Part shown: piece after piece, positions 29,855-38,573 of the stretch
Layout: each line of letters starts with the position of its first letter
How positions within the stretch are numbered: position 1 is the stretch's first letter
Origin: Glycocaulis sp.
GTDB taxonomy: Bacteria > Pseudomonadota > Alphaproteobacteria > Caulobacterales > Maricaulaceae
Direction of reading: 5' to 3'
Length of the DNA stretch: 64,000 nt
Assembly (NCBI GenBank): GCA_022565665.1
Contig: JAIUMI010000002.1
Coordinates: 62,001 to 126,000, forward strand
Program-made: the position numbers and the translations under genes
The notes under the pieces: generated by a model
What the model was told of the DNA's origin: nothing
Database searches by the model: none
What the model saw: only the letters and a program-made list of their open reading frames with translations

Positions 29855-30835
29855 ATGCCTTCTGCCTCGCCGCTTGCCGATATCGCACGTCTCGCTACCC
29901 CCCGCTTCAACTGGACGCGCGCCGAGGTCAAGGCCGTCCATGATGCCCCGTTCGCCGATCTCGTCCATGCTGCGGGGAGCGTGCACCGCATCCATCACCG
30001 CGCGGGCGAGGTGCAGAAAAGCCAGCTTCTTTCGATCAAGACCGGCGGTTGCCCTGAAGATTGCGGCTATTGCAACCAGTCCGCCAGGTTCGATACCGGC
30101 CTGAAGGCGTCCAAGCTGATGGCGGTCGATACCGTGATCGAGAAGGCGAAGAAGGCCAGGGAAGGCGGGGCGACGCGTTTTTGCATGGGCGCGGCCTGGC
30201 GTTCGCTGAAAGAACGCGATGAGCCGCAGATCTGCGCCATGATCGAAGGGGTGAAAGCGCTCGGCCTGGAGACCTGCATGACGCTGGGCATGCTCGAAGA
30301 GGGTCAGGCCGAGCGGCTGAAAAGCGCCGGGCTCGACTATTACAACCATAATCTCGATACCTCGCCGGAATATTATCGCGACATCATCACCACCCGCACC
30401 TGGGAGGACCGGATCGAGACGCTGGGCCGGGTACGCAGTGCGGGCATCAAGGTGTGCTGCGGGGGCATTATCGGCATGGGCGAAAGCGCCGATGACCGGG
30501 TGGGCCTGCTCACCGAGCTCGCCAGCCTTGATCCCCACCCGGAGAGCGTGCCGATCAATCACCTCGTGCAGGTCTCCGGCACGCCGCTATCCGGGTCGGA
30601 GCCGCTGGACGGGCTCGATTTTGTACGCGCGATCGCCACCGCACGCATCATCATGCCGAAATCGGTGGTGCGTCTGTCGGCGGGCCGGGAAGGCATGAGC
30701 AAGGAGCTGCAGGCCTTATGCATCCTTGCCGGCGCGGGCTCGATTTTTGTCGGCGAGGAATTGCTGACCACGCCCAACCCCTCGCTCAGCGCCGATGCGC
30801 GCCTGTTCGAGGAAATGGGGCTGGCCGCGCGCTAG
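29855..30835 (+). CDS. bioB: Biotin synthase
   Basis: A 326-residue radical-SAM enzyme inserting sulfur into dethiobiotin. Iron-sulfur motif [19 protein letters not shown], then [36 protein letters not shown] and [12 protein letters not shown]. The ATG at 29855 has GGAG 8 nt before it. No other bio genes are adjacent. The TAG stop is shared with the proA stop as CTAG. Confidence 0.97.
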   Translation: MPSASPLADIARLATPRFNWTRAEVKAVHDAPFADLVHAAGSVHRIHHRAGEVQKSQLLSIKTGGCPEDCGYCNQSARFDTGLKASKLMAVDTVIEKAKKAREGGATRFCMGAAWRSLKERDEPQICAMIEGVKALGLETCMTLGMLEEGQAERLKSAGLDYYNHNLDTSPEYYRDIITTRTWEDRIETLGRVRSAGIKVCCGGIIGMGESADDRVGLLTELASLDPHPESVPINHLVQVSGTPLSGSEPLDGLDFVRAIATARIIMPKSVVRLSAGREGMSKELQALCILAGAGSIFVGEELLTTPNPSLSADARLFEEMGLAAR

Positions 30836-32109
30836 CGCGTCTGGCCTGTCCCCAGCACCTGATACTTCCAGCTGGTCAGCTGGTCGGCGCCCACAGGCCC
30901 GCGCGCATGGATGCGGCCCGTGGCAATGCCGATCTCTGCGCCGAAACCGAACTCTCCGCCATCGGAGAAGCCGGTCGAGGCATTGTGCATGACGACGGCG
31001 GCGTCGACCTCCTGCAGGAAGCGGCGGGCCGTCTCGTCATTACTGGTGACAATCGCTTCGGTATGGCCTGAACCATGGCGGGCGATGTGGGCTAGCGCAC
31101 CCTCCAGCCCGTCCACCACGGCCAGCGAGACGATGGCGTCGAGATATTCCGTGTAGAAATCCTCCGCCGTAGCCGGGGTGATGCCGGGCGCGGCGCGCCG
31201 GGCGGTGTCATCGCCGCGCACTTCGCAGCCTGCGCCTTGAAGGTCGGTGATGATCGCTTTGAGCAGGGCCTCGCCTGCGCCTTTGTCCACCAGCACGCAT
31301 TCAGCCGCATTGCACACGCCCGTACGGCGCATTTTCGAGTTCAGCACGATGGCGCGCGCCATGTCCGGATCGGCCGCGGCGTCGACATAGACATGGCAAA
31401 GTCCGTCGAGATGACCCAGTACCGGCACACGCGCCTCCTTCTGAACACGTGCCACGAGATCCTTGCCCCCGCGCGGCACGACGAGATCCAGCGCCCCACC
31501 CATCCCGGCGAGCATGTCACCCACATAGGCACGGGAAGTATCCGGCGGCAGAGTGATGAGATCGTCCGGCAGGCCTCCCCTCTCCAGACCGGTTTTCAGG
31601 GCACGGACAATCGCGGCAACCGATCGGGCCGCATCCGATCCGCCGCGCAGCACCACGGCGTTGCCTGAGCGTATGCAGAGCGCCACCGCATCGGCGGCGA
31701 CATTCGGGCGGCTTTCGAATATCACGCCGATTGCCCCGATGGGTACACGCACCTGCGCGATGACCAGCCCGTTGGGCCGCGTCCACCGTGTGATCTCCCG
31801 GCCCAGCGGGTCAGGGTGGCGGGCAACGGCGCGTATCCCGTCTACGATACCCGCCAGACGGGCTTCATCCAGAACGAGGCGGTCCACGAGCGCGCCGGAG
31901 AGCCCCGCGGCCTTTGCCGCCTCCACATCGCCTGCATTCGCGGCGAGCACGTCAGGCGCCGCTTCGGCCAGCGCCTCGGCCATGGCATTGAGCGCATCGG
32001 TGCGCGCCTCCGCGCTGGTATTGCGCAAGACGGCAGAGGCCGTGCGCAGGGAGGCACCGGCCTTCTGCGCCCATCCTGCGTCATGGAGGTTCTTCTGCGG
32101 CGCGTTCAT
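30832..32109 (-). CDS. proA: Gamma-glutamyl phosphate reductase
   Basis: A 425-residue NADPH enzyme making glutamate semialdehyde in proline synthesis. Catalytic Cys in [18 protein letters not shown]-binding VPRGGKDLV and the C-terminal [23 protein letters not shown] that contains the conserved family motif. It starts 3 nt after proB ends, so the two are one unit. Confidence 0.97.
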   Translation of the reverse strand: MNAPQKNLHDAGWAQKAGASLRTASAVLRNTSAEARTDALNAMAEALAEAAPDVLAANAGDVEAAKAAGLSGALVDRLVLDEARLAGIVDGIRAVARHPDPLGREITRWTRPNGLVIAQVRVPIGAIGVIFESRPNVAADAVALCIRSGNAVVLRGGSDAARSVAAIVRALKTGLERGGLPDDLITLPPDTSRAYVGDMLAGMGGALDLVVPRGGKDLVARVQKEARVPVLGHLDGLCHVYVDAAADPDMARAIVLNSKMRRTGVCNAAECVLVDKGAGEALLKAIITDLQGAGCEVRGDDTARRAAPGITPATAEDFYTEYLDAIVSLAVVDGLEGALAHIARHGSGHTEAIVTSNDETARRFLQEVDAAVVMHNASTGFSDGGEFGFGAEIGIATGRIHARGPVGADQLTSWKYQVLGTGQTR

Positions 32110-32112
32110 CGC

Positions 32113-33252
32113 TCAGGCCTTTCTTTCCAGAACCAGATCATCGGCGTGGACAGCGGCAGAGCCGCGCCGATAGCCCAGCACAGCCTCGATCTCGGCTGAC
32201 TTAAGTCCGCATATCCGGCTCATCTCCTCTGAACTGTAGCCCGCCAGCCCCTTGGCTGCGAGTGCGCCGTCCTCACCGACCAACGCCACCGTCTCGCCGC
32301 GCGCGAAGGCACCGTCCACGCGCTTTATGCCTGCCGCCAGCAGGCTCTTGCCTGCGCCGATGGCGGTGAGCGCGCCTGCATCCAGCACGAGCGTGCCGCG
32401 CGGCGTGACCGCCCCTGCGATCCATGTCTGGCGAGCCGACTGACGGGAGGTTTCCGGCGCAAACACCGTACACGGAGCATAGGCCCGTAACCGTGCAATG
32501 GGCTGGTCTGCCGCACCCGCCGCTATGAGCGTGGGAATGCCCGCCCGTCCTGCAATGCGTGCGGCGGCGAGCTTTGAGGCCATGCCGCCGGTACCAGTCC
32601 CTGCGACACCAGTCCCACCCGCCAGCGCCTCTATCTCCGGCGTGATAGCCTCGACCTGCGTGATCAGCTGCGCCTTGGGATCCCGGGAGGGATCGGCGCT
32701 GTAGAGCCCGTCCACGTCCGAAAGGAGGATCAGGGCGTCGGCATCCACCATCTGGGCCACCCGCGCGGCCAGACGGTCATTATCGCCATAGCGCAACTCA
32801 ACCGTGGCGACCGTGTCATTCTCATTGATTACCGGTGCAGCCCCGGCGGCCAGCAGCGCCTCCAGCGTGGCGCGGGCATTCAGCCAGCGGCGCCGGTTCT
32901 CCATGTCATCCCAGGTGAGCAGGGCCTGTGCGGCAGGCAGGCCATGCGGCTCCAGCGCGCTGTTCCAGGCCTGCATGAGGGCGGTCTGACCCGCTGCCGC
33001 GGCTGCCTGCTTCATCTCGAGGGTGAGCTTGCCGTCTGCCAGCTTCAGCCGCCTGCGGCCCAGCGCCACCGCGCCGGAAGAGACCAGCACGGTCTGCGTC
33101 CCCACATCGCGCAAGGCGGCGATATCGCCCGCCAGCGCCGCAAAGCGCGCGGCCAGCGCCCCGCCGGTTGCGGGGTCGATCAGCAGGGACGAGCCGATCT
33201 TCACCACCACGCGGCGGGCAGGCTTCAATATGTCCGCAGCACTGCGGGTCAC
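32113..33252 (-). CDS. proB: Glutamate 5-kinase
   Basis: A 379-residue enzyme, the first step of proline synthesis: amino-acid kinase domain (VVKIGSSLLIDPATGG, VINENDTVATVELRYGDND, LLSDVDGLYSADP) plus a C-terminal PUA domain from about residue 280 (VDGAFARGETVALVGEDG). The start is GTG at 33252 with AAGAGG before it. Proline feedback is usual for this length class. It follows uup after 65 nt. Confidence 0.97.
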   Translation of the reverse strand: MTRSAADILKPARRVVVKIGSSLLIDPATGGALAARFAALAGDIAALRDVGTQTVLVSSGAVALGRRRLKLADGKLTLEMKQAAAAAGQTALMQAWNSALEPHGLPAAQALLTWDDMENRRRWLNARATLEALLAAGAAPVINENDTVATVELRYGDNDRLAARVAQMVDADALILLSDVDGLYSADPSRDPKAQLITQVEAITPEIEALAGGTGVAGTGTGGMASKLAAARIAGRAGIPTLIAAGAADQPIARLRAYAPCTVFAPETSRQSARQTWIAGAVTPRGTLVLDAGALTAIGAGKSLLAAGIKRVDGAFARGETVALVGEDGALAAKGLAGYSSEEMSRICGLKSAEIEAVLGYRRGSAAVHADDLVLERKA

Positions 33253-33317
33253 GGCGCACCTCTTGCCCGGTCAGAAAGCCCGGCACTCTATCGCAGGTGC
33301 AGCATGGCGCAAGCGCC

Positions 33318-35141
33318 CTAGCGCGCCGCGTTTTCCGCCTCGATCTCCTCGCGCAGCGCTTCCAGCTCCAGCCAGCGGTCTTCCTTGGCAGCGCGCTCCT
33401 CCGTCAGCTTTTCCAGCCGGGCGGAGAGCTCGGCAAAGCGGTCGGGCTTCTGCGAGAAAAGTCCGGGGTCGGAAAGTTCCGATTCAATACGGGCGATCTT
33501 GGTGCCCAGCGCATCGATCTCGCCGGGCAAGGTCTCCAGCGCATGCTTGTCCTTGAACGACATCTTACGCTTCGAGGCAGGAGCAAGTGAGGACGGCGCG
33601 GCGTCTTTGGGCTCATCCTTGCGTGCCCTGTCCGAGGTCTTCGCGCGCACGCCGCTGCCGCGCTGGGCCACCATGTCAGAATAGCCACCTGCATAGACCT
33701 GCCAGCGCCCCTCGCCCTCAAAGGCGATGGTGCGGGTGACGGTGCGGTCAAGAAAGTCCCGGTCATGGCTCACCAGAAGCACCGTGCCCGGATAGTCCGC
33801 GATCAGATCCTGCAACAGGTCCAGCGTTTCCAGATCAAGATCATTGGTCGGCTCGTCCAGCACCATCACATTGCCGGGCAGGGCGAGCGCCCGGGCCAGC
33901 ATGACGCGGGCACGCTCGCCGCCGGAGAGCACGTGAACGGGCGTGCCGGCCTGTTCTGGCCTGAACAGGAAATCCTTCATCCAGGCGGCGACATGGCGCG
34001 TGCGGCCATTGACCTCGACATGATCTCCGCCCCCGCCGGTCAGCGCCTGCGCCAGCGTCCACTCCGGTTTGAGCATGGCGCGCTTCTGATCAAGCTGGGC
34101 AATCTCCAGCCCCTCGCCGAGCCTGACTGAGCCGCTGTCAGGGGCAAGATTACCCATCAGCATGTTCAGAAGCGTGGTCTTGCCCGCGCCATTGGGACCG
34201 ACAAAGCCCACGCGCTCACCGCGCATGATGCGCACACTGAAATCATCGACGATTTTCGCGTCCCCATAGGATTTCGAGATGCTCTTCGCCTCGCAGACCA
34301 GCTTGCCGGACTTTTCCGCTTCGGAGGCTTCCAGTGTCGCAAGGCCCTGCGGGCCTCCATGGCTGCGCAGGCGTGATTTCATGGCCTTGAGCTCACCCAC
34401 ACGGCGCATATTGCGCTTGCGCCGCGCGGTGACGCCATAGCGCATCCAGTCCTCTTCGCGGGCGATCTGGCGGGCGAGCTTGTGCTGCTCCATCTCCTCA
34501 GCGGCGAACACCTCGTCGCGCCAGTCCTCGAAATGGGCAAAGCCCTTCTCCAGACGACGCGATATGCCCCGGTCCAGCCAGACGGTTGCGCGGGACAGGC
34601 GCTCCAGAAAGCGCCGGTCGTGGCTGATGAGCACCATCGCGCCCTTGCGGCCCGACAGCTCCTCTTCCAGCCATTCAATGGCGGGCAGGTCGAGATGGTT
34701 TGTCGGCTCGTCCAGAAAGAGAATATCCGGGTCCGGAGCAAGGGTGCGGGCGAGCGCCGCGCGGCGCGCCTCACCGCCCGAAAGCGTTGCCGGGTTCTCA
34801 TCGCCGGTGAGACCCAGAGCTTCCAGCAGCACGCCCACCCGCCACGGGTCATCGCCCGGTGCCAGCCCGGCTTCGGCATAGGCGCGCACCGTTTCGAAGC
34901 CGGAGAGATCGGGTTCCTGCGGCAGGTAGCGCACGGTGGCGCCGGGATGGATGAAGCGCTCGCCCCGGTCCGCCTCGATCAGGCCTGCCGCGATCTTCAT
35001 CAGCGACGATTTGCCCGACCCGTTGCGGCCTACAAGGCAGACCCGGTCACCGGGCGCGATCATCAGCTCCGCGCCTTCCAGGAGCGCGGTGACGCCGAAG
35101 CTCAGATGGATGTCCTGCAGGGTGAGAAGGGGCGGAGCCAT
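33318..35141 (-). CDS. uup: ABC-F ATPase, Uup type
   Basis: A 607-residue soluble protein with two ATPase domains and no membrane part. Walker A motifs GRNGSGKSSLMK and GPNGAGKTTLLN; signatures LSGGEARRAALAR and LSGGERARVMLARAL; a linker with KRNMRRVGELKAMKSR; and a C-terminal coiled coil (KMSFKDKHALETLPGEIDAL) that marks the Uup branch. Uup acts in DNA transposon excision or ribosome-related functions. It probably starts the uup-proB-proA unit. Confidence 0.92.
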   Translation of the reverse strand: MAPPLLTLQDIHLSFGVTALLEGAELMIAPGDRVCLVGRNGSGKSSLMKIAAGLIEADRGERFIHPGATVRYLPQEPDLSGFETVRAYAEAGLAPGDDPWRVGVLLEALGLTGDENPATLSGGEARRAALARTLAPDPDILFLDEPTNHLDLPAIEWLEEELSGRKGAMVLISHDRRFLERLSRATVWLDRGISRRLEKGFAHFEDWRDEVFAAEEMEQHKLARQIAREEDWMRYGVTARRKRNMRRVGELKAMKSRLRSHGGPQGLATLEASEAEKSGKLVCEAKSISKSYGDAKIVDDFSVRIMRGERVGFVGPNGAGKTTLLNMLMGNLAPDSGSVRLGEGLEIAQLDQKRAMLKPEWTLAQALTGGGGDHVEVNGRTRHVAAWMKDFLFRPEQAGTPVHVLSGGERARVMLARALALPGNVMVLDEPTNDLDLETLDLLQDLIADYPGTVLLVSHDRDFLDRTVTRTIAFEGEGRWQVYAGGYSDMVAQRGSGVRAKTSDRARKDEPKDAAPSSLAPASKRKMSFKDKHALETLPGEIDALGTKIARIESELSDPGLFSQKPDRFAELSARLEKLTEERAAKEDRWLELEALREEIEAENAAR

Positions 35142-35179
35142 GGCCCATGCGCTTAGCGCATCGTCAGGCAGGTGTTAAG

Positions 35180-36694
35180 TTATTCTGCAGCGCGGGCGAG
35201 TTCGGGCGGCGCCTCTCCCTTCGCACCCGCCTTGCGGAACTGGAGATGGCCGTCTTCCAGCCTGCCATAGCGTATGGCGAGCATGTCCTGCACATAGTTC
35301 TGGTAGGTGCGCCAGGGCGGTGTTGCACCCTGTCTTGGCAGGCCGGGAAGGCCGCGCTGGACATAGCCGGAGGAGAAGTCGAGCAAAGGCAGCGTCTCCA
35401 TCCCTTCAGGTGGAACGGCCACACAATAATCATGGCCCCTGGCGGCCATGTGATTGATGAGGCGGCAGACCCGCTCAGCCGTCAGATCGACTTTGAGCGT
35501 CCATGAGGCATTGGTGTAACCGAACGCCATGGCGGCATTGGGCACGCCCGACAGCATCATGCCGCGATAGGTGATGGTCTCGTTCGCGGCAATGGTCTTT
35601 CCATCTACGGATATATCGATGCCGCCGCCGACAAGCATGTCGAGCCCGGTTGCCGAAATGACGATATCGGCTTCCAGCACCTCACCTGATTTCAGGCGGA
35701 TACCTTCAGGGACAAAGCGGTCGATATGGTCGGTAACGACGCTCGCCTTGCCGCTCTTCAATGCCTCGAAGAAATCTCCGTCCGGGGCGAGGCAGAAGCG
35801 CTGGTCCCACGGATTATAGGGCGGGGAGAAATGCCGCTCGACGTCGAAATCCTCGCCCAGCTCCTTCCTGATCTGCTTGATAACACCCTTCTTCACGAAG
35901 TCCGGGTGGGCGCGCGCCAGCGCGAAGAAAAACATGGCAAGCCCGACATTCTTTGCCCGCGACAGCGTGTAGGCGAGCCGGCCCGGCAGCACTTTGCGTA
36001 AAGTGTCGGCAATGGCATCACGCGAGGGCCTAGCCGCGATATAGCTTGGCGTTCTCTGCAGCATGGTGACATGGGTGGCCTCTTGCGCCATGGCGGGCAG
36101 GAGGGTGACGGCGGTTGCCCCGCTGCCAATGATCACCACGCGCTTGCCCGCATAGTCCTTGCCCTCGGGCCAGAGCTGGGCGTGGATCAGTTCGCCCTTG
36201 AAGTCAGAAAGCCCTTCAAACTCCGGCATATAGCCGCTTTCATAGCGGTAATAGCCCGAGCACAGCATGAGGAAGCGCCCGCGCCAGACCTCCAGCCCGT
36301 CAGGCCCGTCTACATGAAGCGTCCAGCGGGCCGAGGCGCTGTCCCAGCTGGCGCAGGTCACCTTGCGGCTAAAATGGATGTGGCGGTCCATGCCCGCCTC
36401 GCTGGCGGTCGCGCGAACATAATTGCGGATGGACGGGCCATCGGCGAACACCTTGCCATCCACCCAGGGGCGGAAATTATAGCCGAACGTGTACATGTCG
36501 CTGTCCGAGCGTATGCCCGGATAGCGGAACAGATCCCACGTGCCGCCCAGATCCTCGCGCGCTTCAAGGATGGCGTATGACTGGTCGGGACAGCGGTGCT
36601 GCAAGTGCCACGCCGCACCGACGCCGGATATGCCGGCGCCCACGATGAGCACGTCGAGGTCTTTGACGGGACCGTCAGGCGATGATGCGTCCAC
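35180..36694 (-). CDS. Flavin-containing Baeyer-Villiger monooxygenase
   Basis: A 504-residue FAD/NADPH enzyme inserting oxygen next to ketones. FAD motif VLIVGAGISGVGAAWHL, NADPH motif VVIIGSGATAVTLLPA, and the fingerprint FKGELIHAQLWPEG (FxGxxxHxxxW). The closest description is the EthA-like branch. I place the start at a GTG (36694) because GGAGAGG lies 6 nt before it. The longer GTG start at 36739 sits inside a palindrome and has no ribosome site. The esterase 35-80 nt upstream on the same strand would hydrolyse its ester product. Confidence 0.88.
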   Translation of the reverse strand: MDASSPDGPVKDLDVLIVGAGISGVGAAWHLQHRCPDQSYAILEAREDLGGTWDLFRYPGIRSDSDMYTFGYNFRPWVDGKVFADGPSIRNYVRATASEAGMDRHIHFSRKVTCASWDSASARWTLHVDGPDGLEVWRGRFLMLCSGYYRYESGYMPEFEGLSDFKGELIHAQLWPEGKDYAGKRVVIIGSGATAVTLLPAMAQEATHVTMLQRTPSYIAARPSRDAIADTLRKVLPGRLAYTLSRAKNVGLAMFFFALARAHPDFVKKGVIKQIRKELGEDFDVERHFSPPYNPWDQRFCLAPDGDFFEALKSGKASVVTDHIDRFVPEGIRLKSGEVLEADIVISATGLDMLVGGGIDISVDGKTIAANETITYRGMMLSGVPNAAMAFGYTNASWTLKVDLTAERVCRLINHMAARGHDYCVAVPPEGMETLPLLDFSSGYVQRGLPGLPRQGATPPWRTYQNYVQDMLAIRYGRLEDGHLQFRKAGAKGEAPPELARAAE

Positions 36695-36729
36695 GGGTTT
36701 CCTCTCCGGCGATTGCGCCTTGCTGTCCG

Positions 36730-36748
36730 AAGTGAACACCGTTCACTT
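36730..36748. promoter_or_regulatory. TetR-like operator before the monooxygenase gene
   Basis: Perfect inverted repeat AAGTGAAC-ACC-GTTCACTT, 8-bp arms with a 3-nt spacer, 35 nt upstream of the monooxygenase start. TetR-family regulators commonly bind palindromes of this TGAAC-n-GTTCA type. No regulator gene lies within the window near it, so the cognate protein is unknown. Confidence 0.55.
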
Positions 36749-36774
36749 TGTCGGCGCAAGAGGGCCGTGCCCGG

Positions 36775-38496
36775 CTATTCCGCCGGGCAGCCCGTGCGTT
36801 CGCGCAGGCCCTCTGCCGCTTCGAGCGGCCGCCAGTCGGCGATAGCCGACACCACCATGCAGCGTTGCTCCGCATCCAGACGGTCATCGCCCATCAGATC
36901 GGATTCGATACGCTCCATGCTGTCAGTGCCCGTAATGATTTCCTGGCCATTGGCCGCCGGGCTGTCAAAGCGCATCAATAGCCCGTCAGAGCGCCAGCGG
37001 GGCCATTCGGGCAGATTGGTCGGCCCGCCCGTGCCCGGCTCACCCGAGCGCGCAAACTCGGCCCAGTAGGCCCCCATGGCCGCGGCCAGCACTTCACGAC
37101 CGGGTGCGTTGCGGCTGTTGAAGAGCGTGCTGTCGAGCCTGCCGAAGAAATCGAAATGATTGAAGACGAAGGGTATCTCCATCGCATGGGCTGCGCCCAG
37201 CAGGTGGGAGAGATCCATGATGAAGAGGGCCGTGCCTGCCTCGTCCCAGTCAAACCGGTACGCCCAGACATCGCCATGCCCGCCCGCGATCATGCGATTG
37301 GCCGGTTCGTCGACCGCCAGCACCCGCCAGACCCGGCTCTGATAGTCTGCCATGATGTCATAAAGCTGCCGGTCGCGAGAAAAGATCAGTACACCGAAAT
37401 AACGCCGCACCAGATCATCGCGGAACAGGTTGAAGAGCTTCATCTCATCCCGGTTCGTGCCCGTAATGACAGGTACGGCATTGAACGTGTCCGGCGAGGC
37501 GAAAGCGTTGGCGAGTCCGTCCTGCGGCAAGGTCACCCCGTCCTCGATCATGCGCGGCAGGTTCAGGAAGGGCGAGCCGTCACGCTGATAGGCACCGTAA
37601 ATCGCCTCCAGCGATGCGTTGCGAAGGGTGGCGACGTCACCATCAGGCGCCACGGTACGGGCGATATCGTGGGCCGGATTGGTTGCGCCCGGTTCTGCGC
37701 CACTGGCGCTCGCCCATGACACGCTCTCCACGCTGCCGGACTGGATGATGGCACGGTGGAAGAGCCCCGATGCCAGCGGCGAAGCCAGAAGCCCGGCTAC
37801 ATTATGCCCGCCGGCGCTCTCGCCGAATATCGTCACCCGTCCCGCATCGCCGCCGAACTGGGCGATATTGTCCCGCACCCATTCCAGCGCCGCGATCTGG
37901 TCCAGCAGCGCGAAATTGGCCGCCGCGTCGCGCGGATCGCGGGCATCATTGCGCAGGTCGTCATGGGCGAAAAATCCAAGCGGCCCAAGACGGTACTGGA
38001 CCACGACCACGACCACGTCCTGATCCTTCGCGAGCTGCGCGCCGTCATACTGGCCTGCATAGCCCCACACATTTGCCCCGCCATGGATCCACACCATGAC
38101 CGGGCGGCCGGCATTGTCCGGGCCTGCTCCAGCGGGGGCGTAGATGTCGAGCTTCAGGCAGTCTTCCGAGCCCAGAAGCTCGCCCGGCGTGACACCGGAA
38201 GTCGCTTCCAGCGCGCTTGTCACCTGCGGGCAGCGTTCAGGCGTGTGCAGGGCGTCAAACCGGCCCTCGAATGCGGGGGCAGGGCGCGGCGCACGCCAGC
38301 GCAGATCGCCTTCCGGGGCGGCCGCAAACGGCACACCGCGCCAGGCCCATGCGCCGGGTGAATGTTCAAACCCGATGATCTCGCCCTGGGCTATCGTGCG
38401 CAGGGTCGGCGCATGCGGTTCCGGCGGCGCGGGTTCACGCGAACCGCACGCCGAAACAAGCAGTGCTGCTGCCAGAATGAAGCCCATACGCGCCAT
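36775..38496 (-). CDS. Type B carboxylesterase, lipoprotein
   Basis: A 573-residue esterase of the cholinesterase/carboxylesterase family with a lipobox (LLVSACGS). The nucleophile is in FGESAGGHNVAGLLASP, the oxyanion hole in WIHGGANVWGYAGQYDG, and the N-terminal signature EDCLKLDIYAP is present. Length is usual. It is located immediately upstream of the Baeyer-Villiger monooxygenase, which suggests a shared ketone-to-ester-to-acid pathway, although its start region shows no obvious operator. Confidence 0.88.
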   Translation of the reverse strand: MARMGFILAAALLVSACGSREPAPPEPHAPTLRTIAQGEIIGFEHSPGAWAWRGVPFAAAPEGDLRWRAPRPAPAFEGRFDALHTPERCPQVTSALEATSGVTPGELLGSEDCLKLDIYAPAGAGPDNAGRPVMVWIHGGANVWGYAGQYDGAQLAKDQDVVVVVVQYRLGPLGFFAHDDLRNDARDPRDAAANFALLDQIAALEWVRDNIAQFGGDAGRVTIFGESAGGHNVAGLLASPLASGLFHRAIIQSGSVESVSWASASGAEPGATNPAHDIARTVAPDGDVATLRNASLEAIYGAYQRDGSPFLNLPRMIEDGVTLPQDGLANAFASPDTFNAVPVITGTNRDEMKLFNLFRDDLVRRYFGVLIFSRDRQLYDIMADYQSRVWRVLAVDEPANRMIAGGHGDVWAYRFDWDEAGTALFIMDLSHLLGAAHAMEIPFVFNHFDFFGRLDSTLFNSRNAPGREVLAAAMGAYWAEFARSGEPGTGGPTNLPEWPRWRSDGLLMRFDSPAANGQEIITGTDSMERIESDLMGDDRLDAEQRCMVVSAIADWRPLEAAEGLRERTGCPAE

Positions 38497-38573
38497 GGAA
38501 CCGCCCTCCCGCTTTATCTCCTGTCAGCGAGACTAGCGGCTATCGGCACTCCGGCAAGGGGCGTGTTGGCGGG

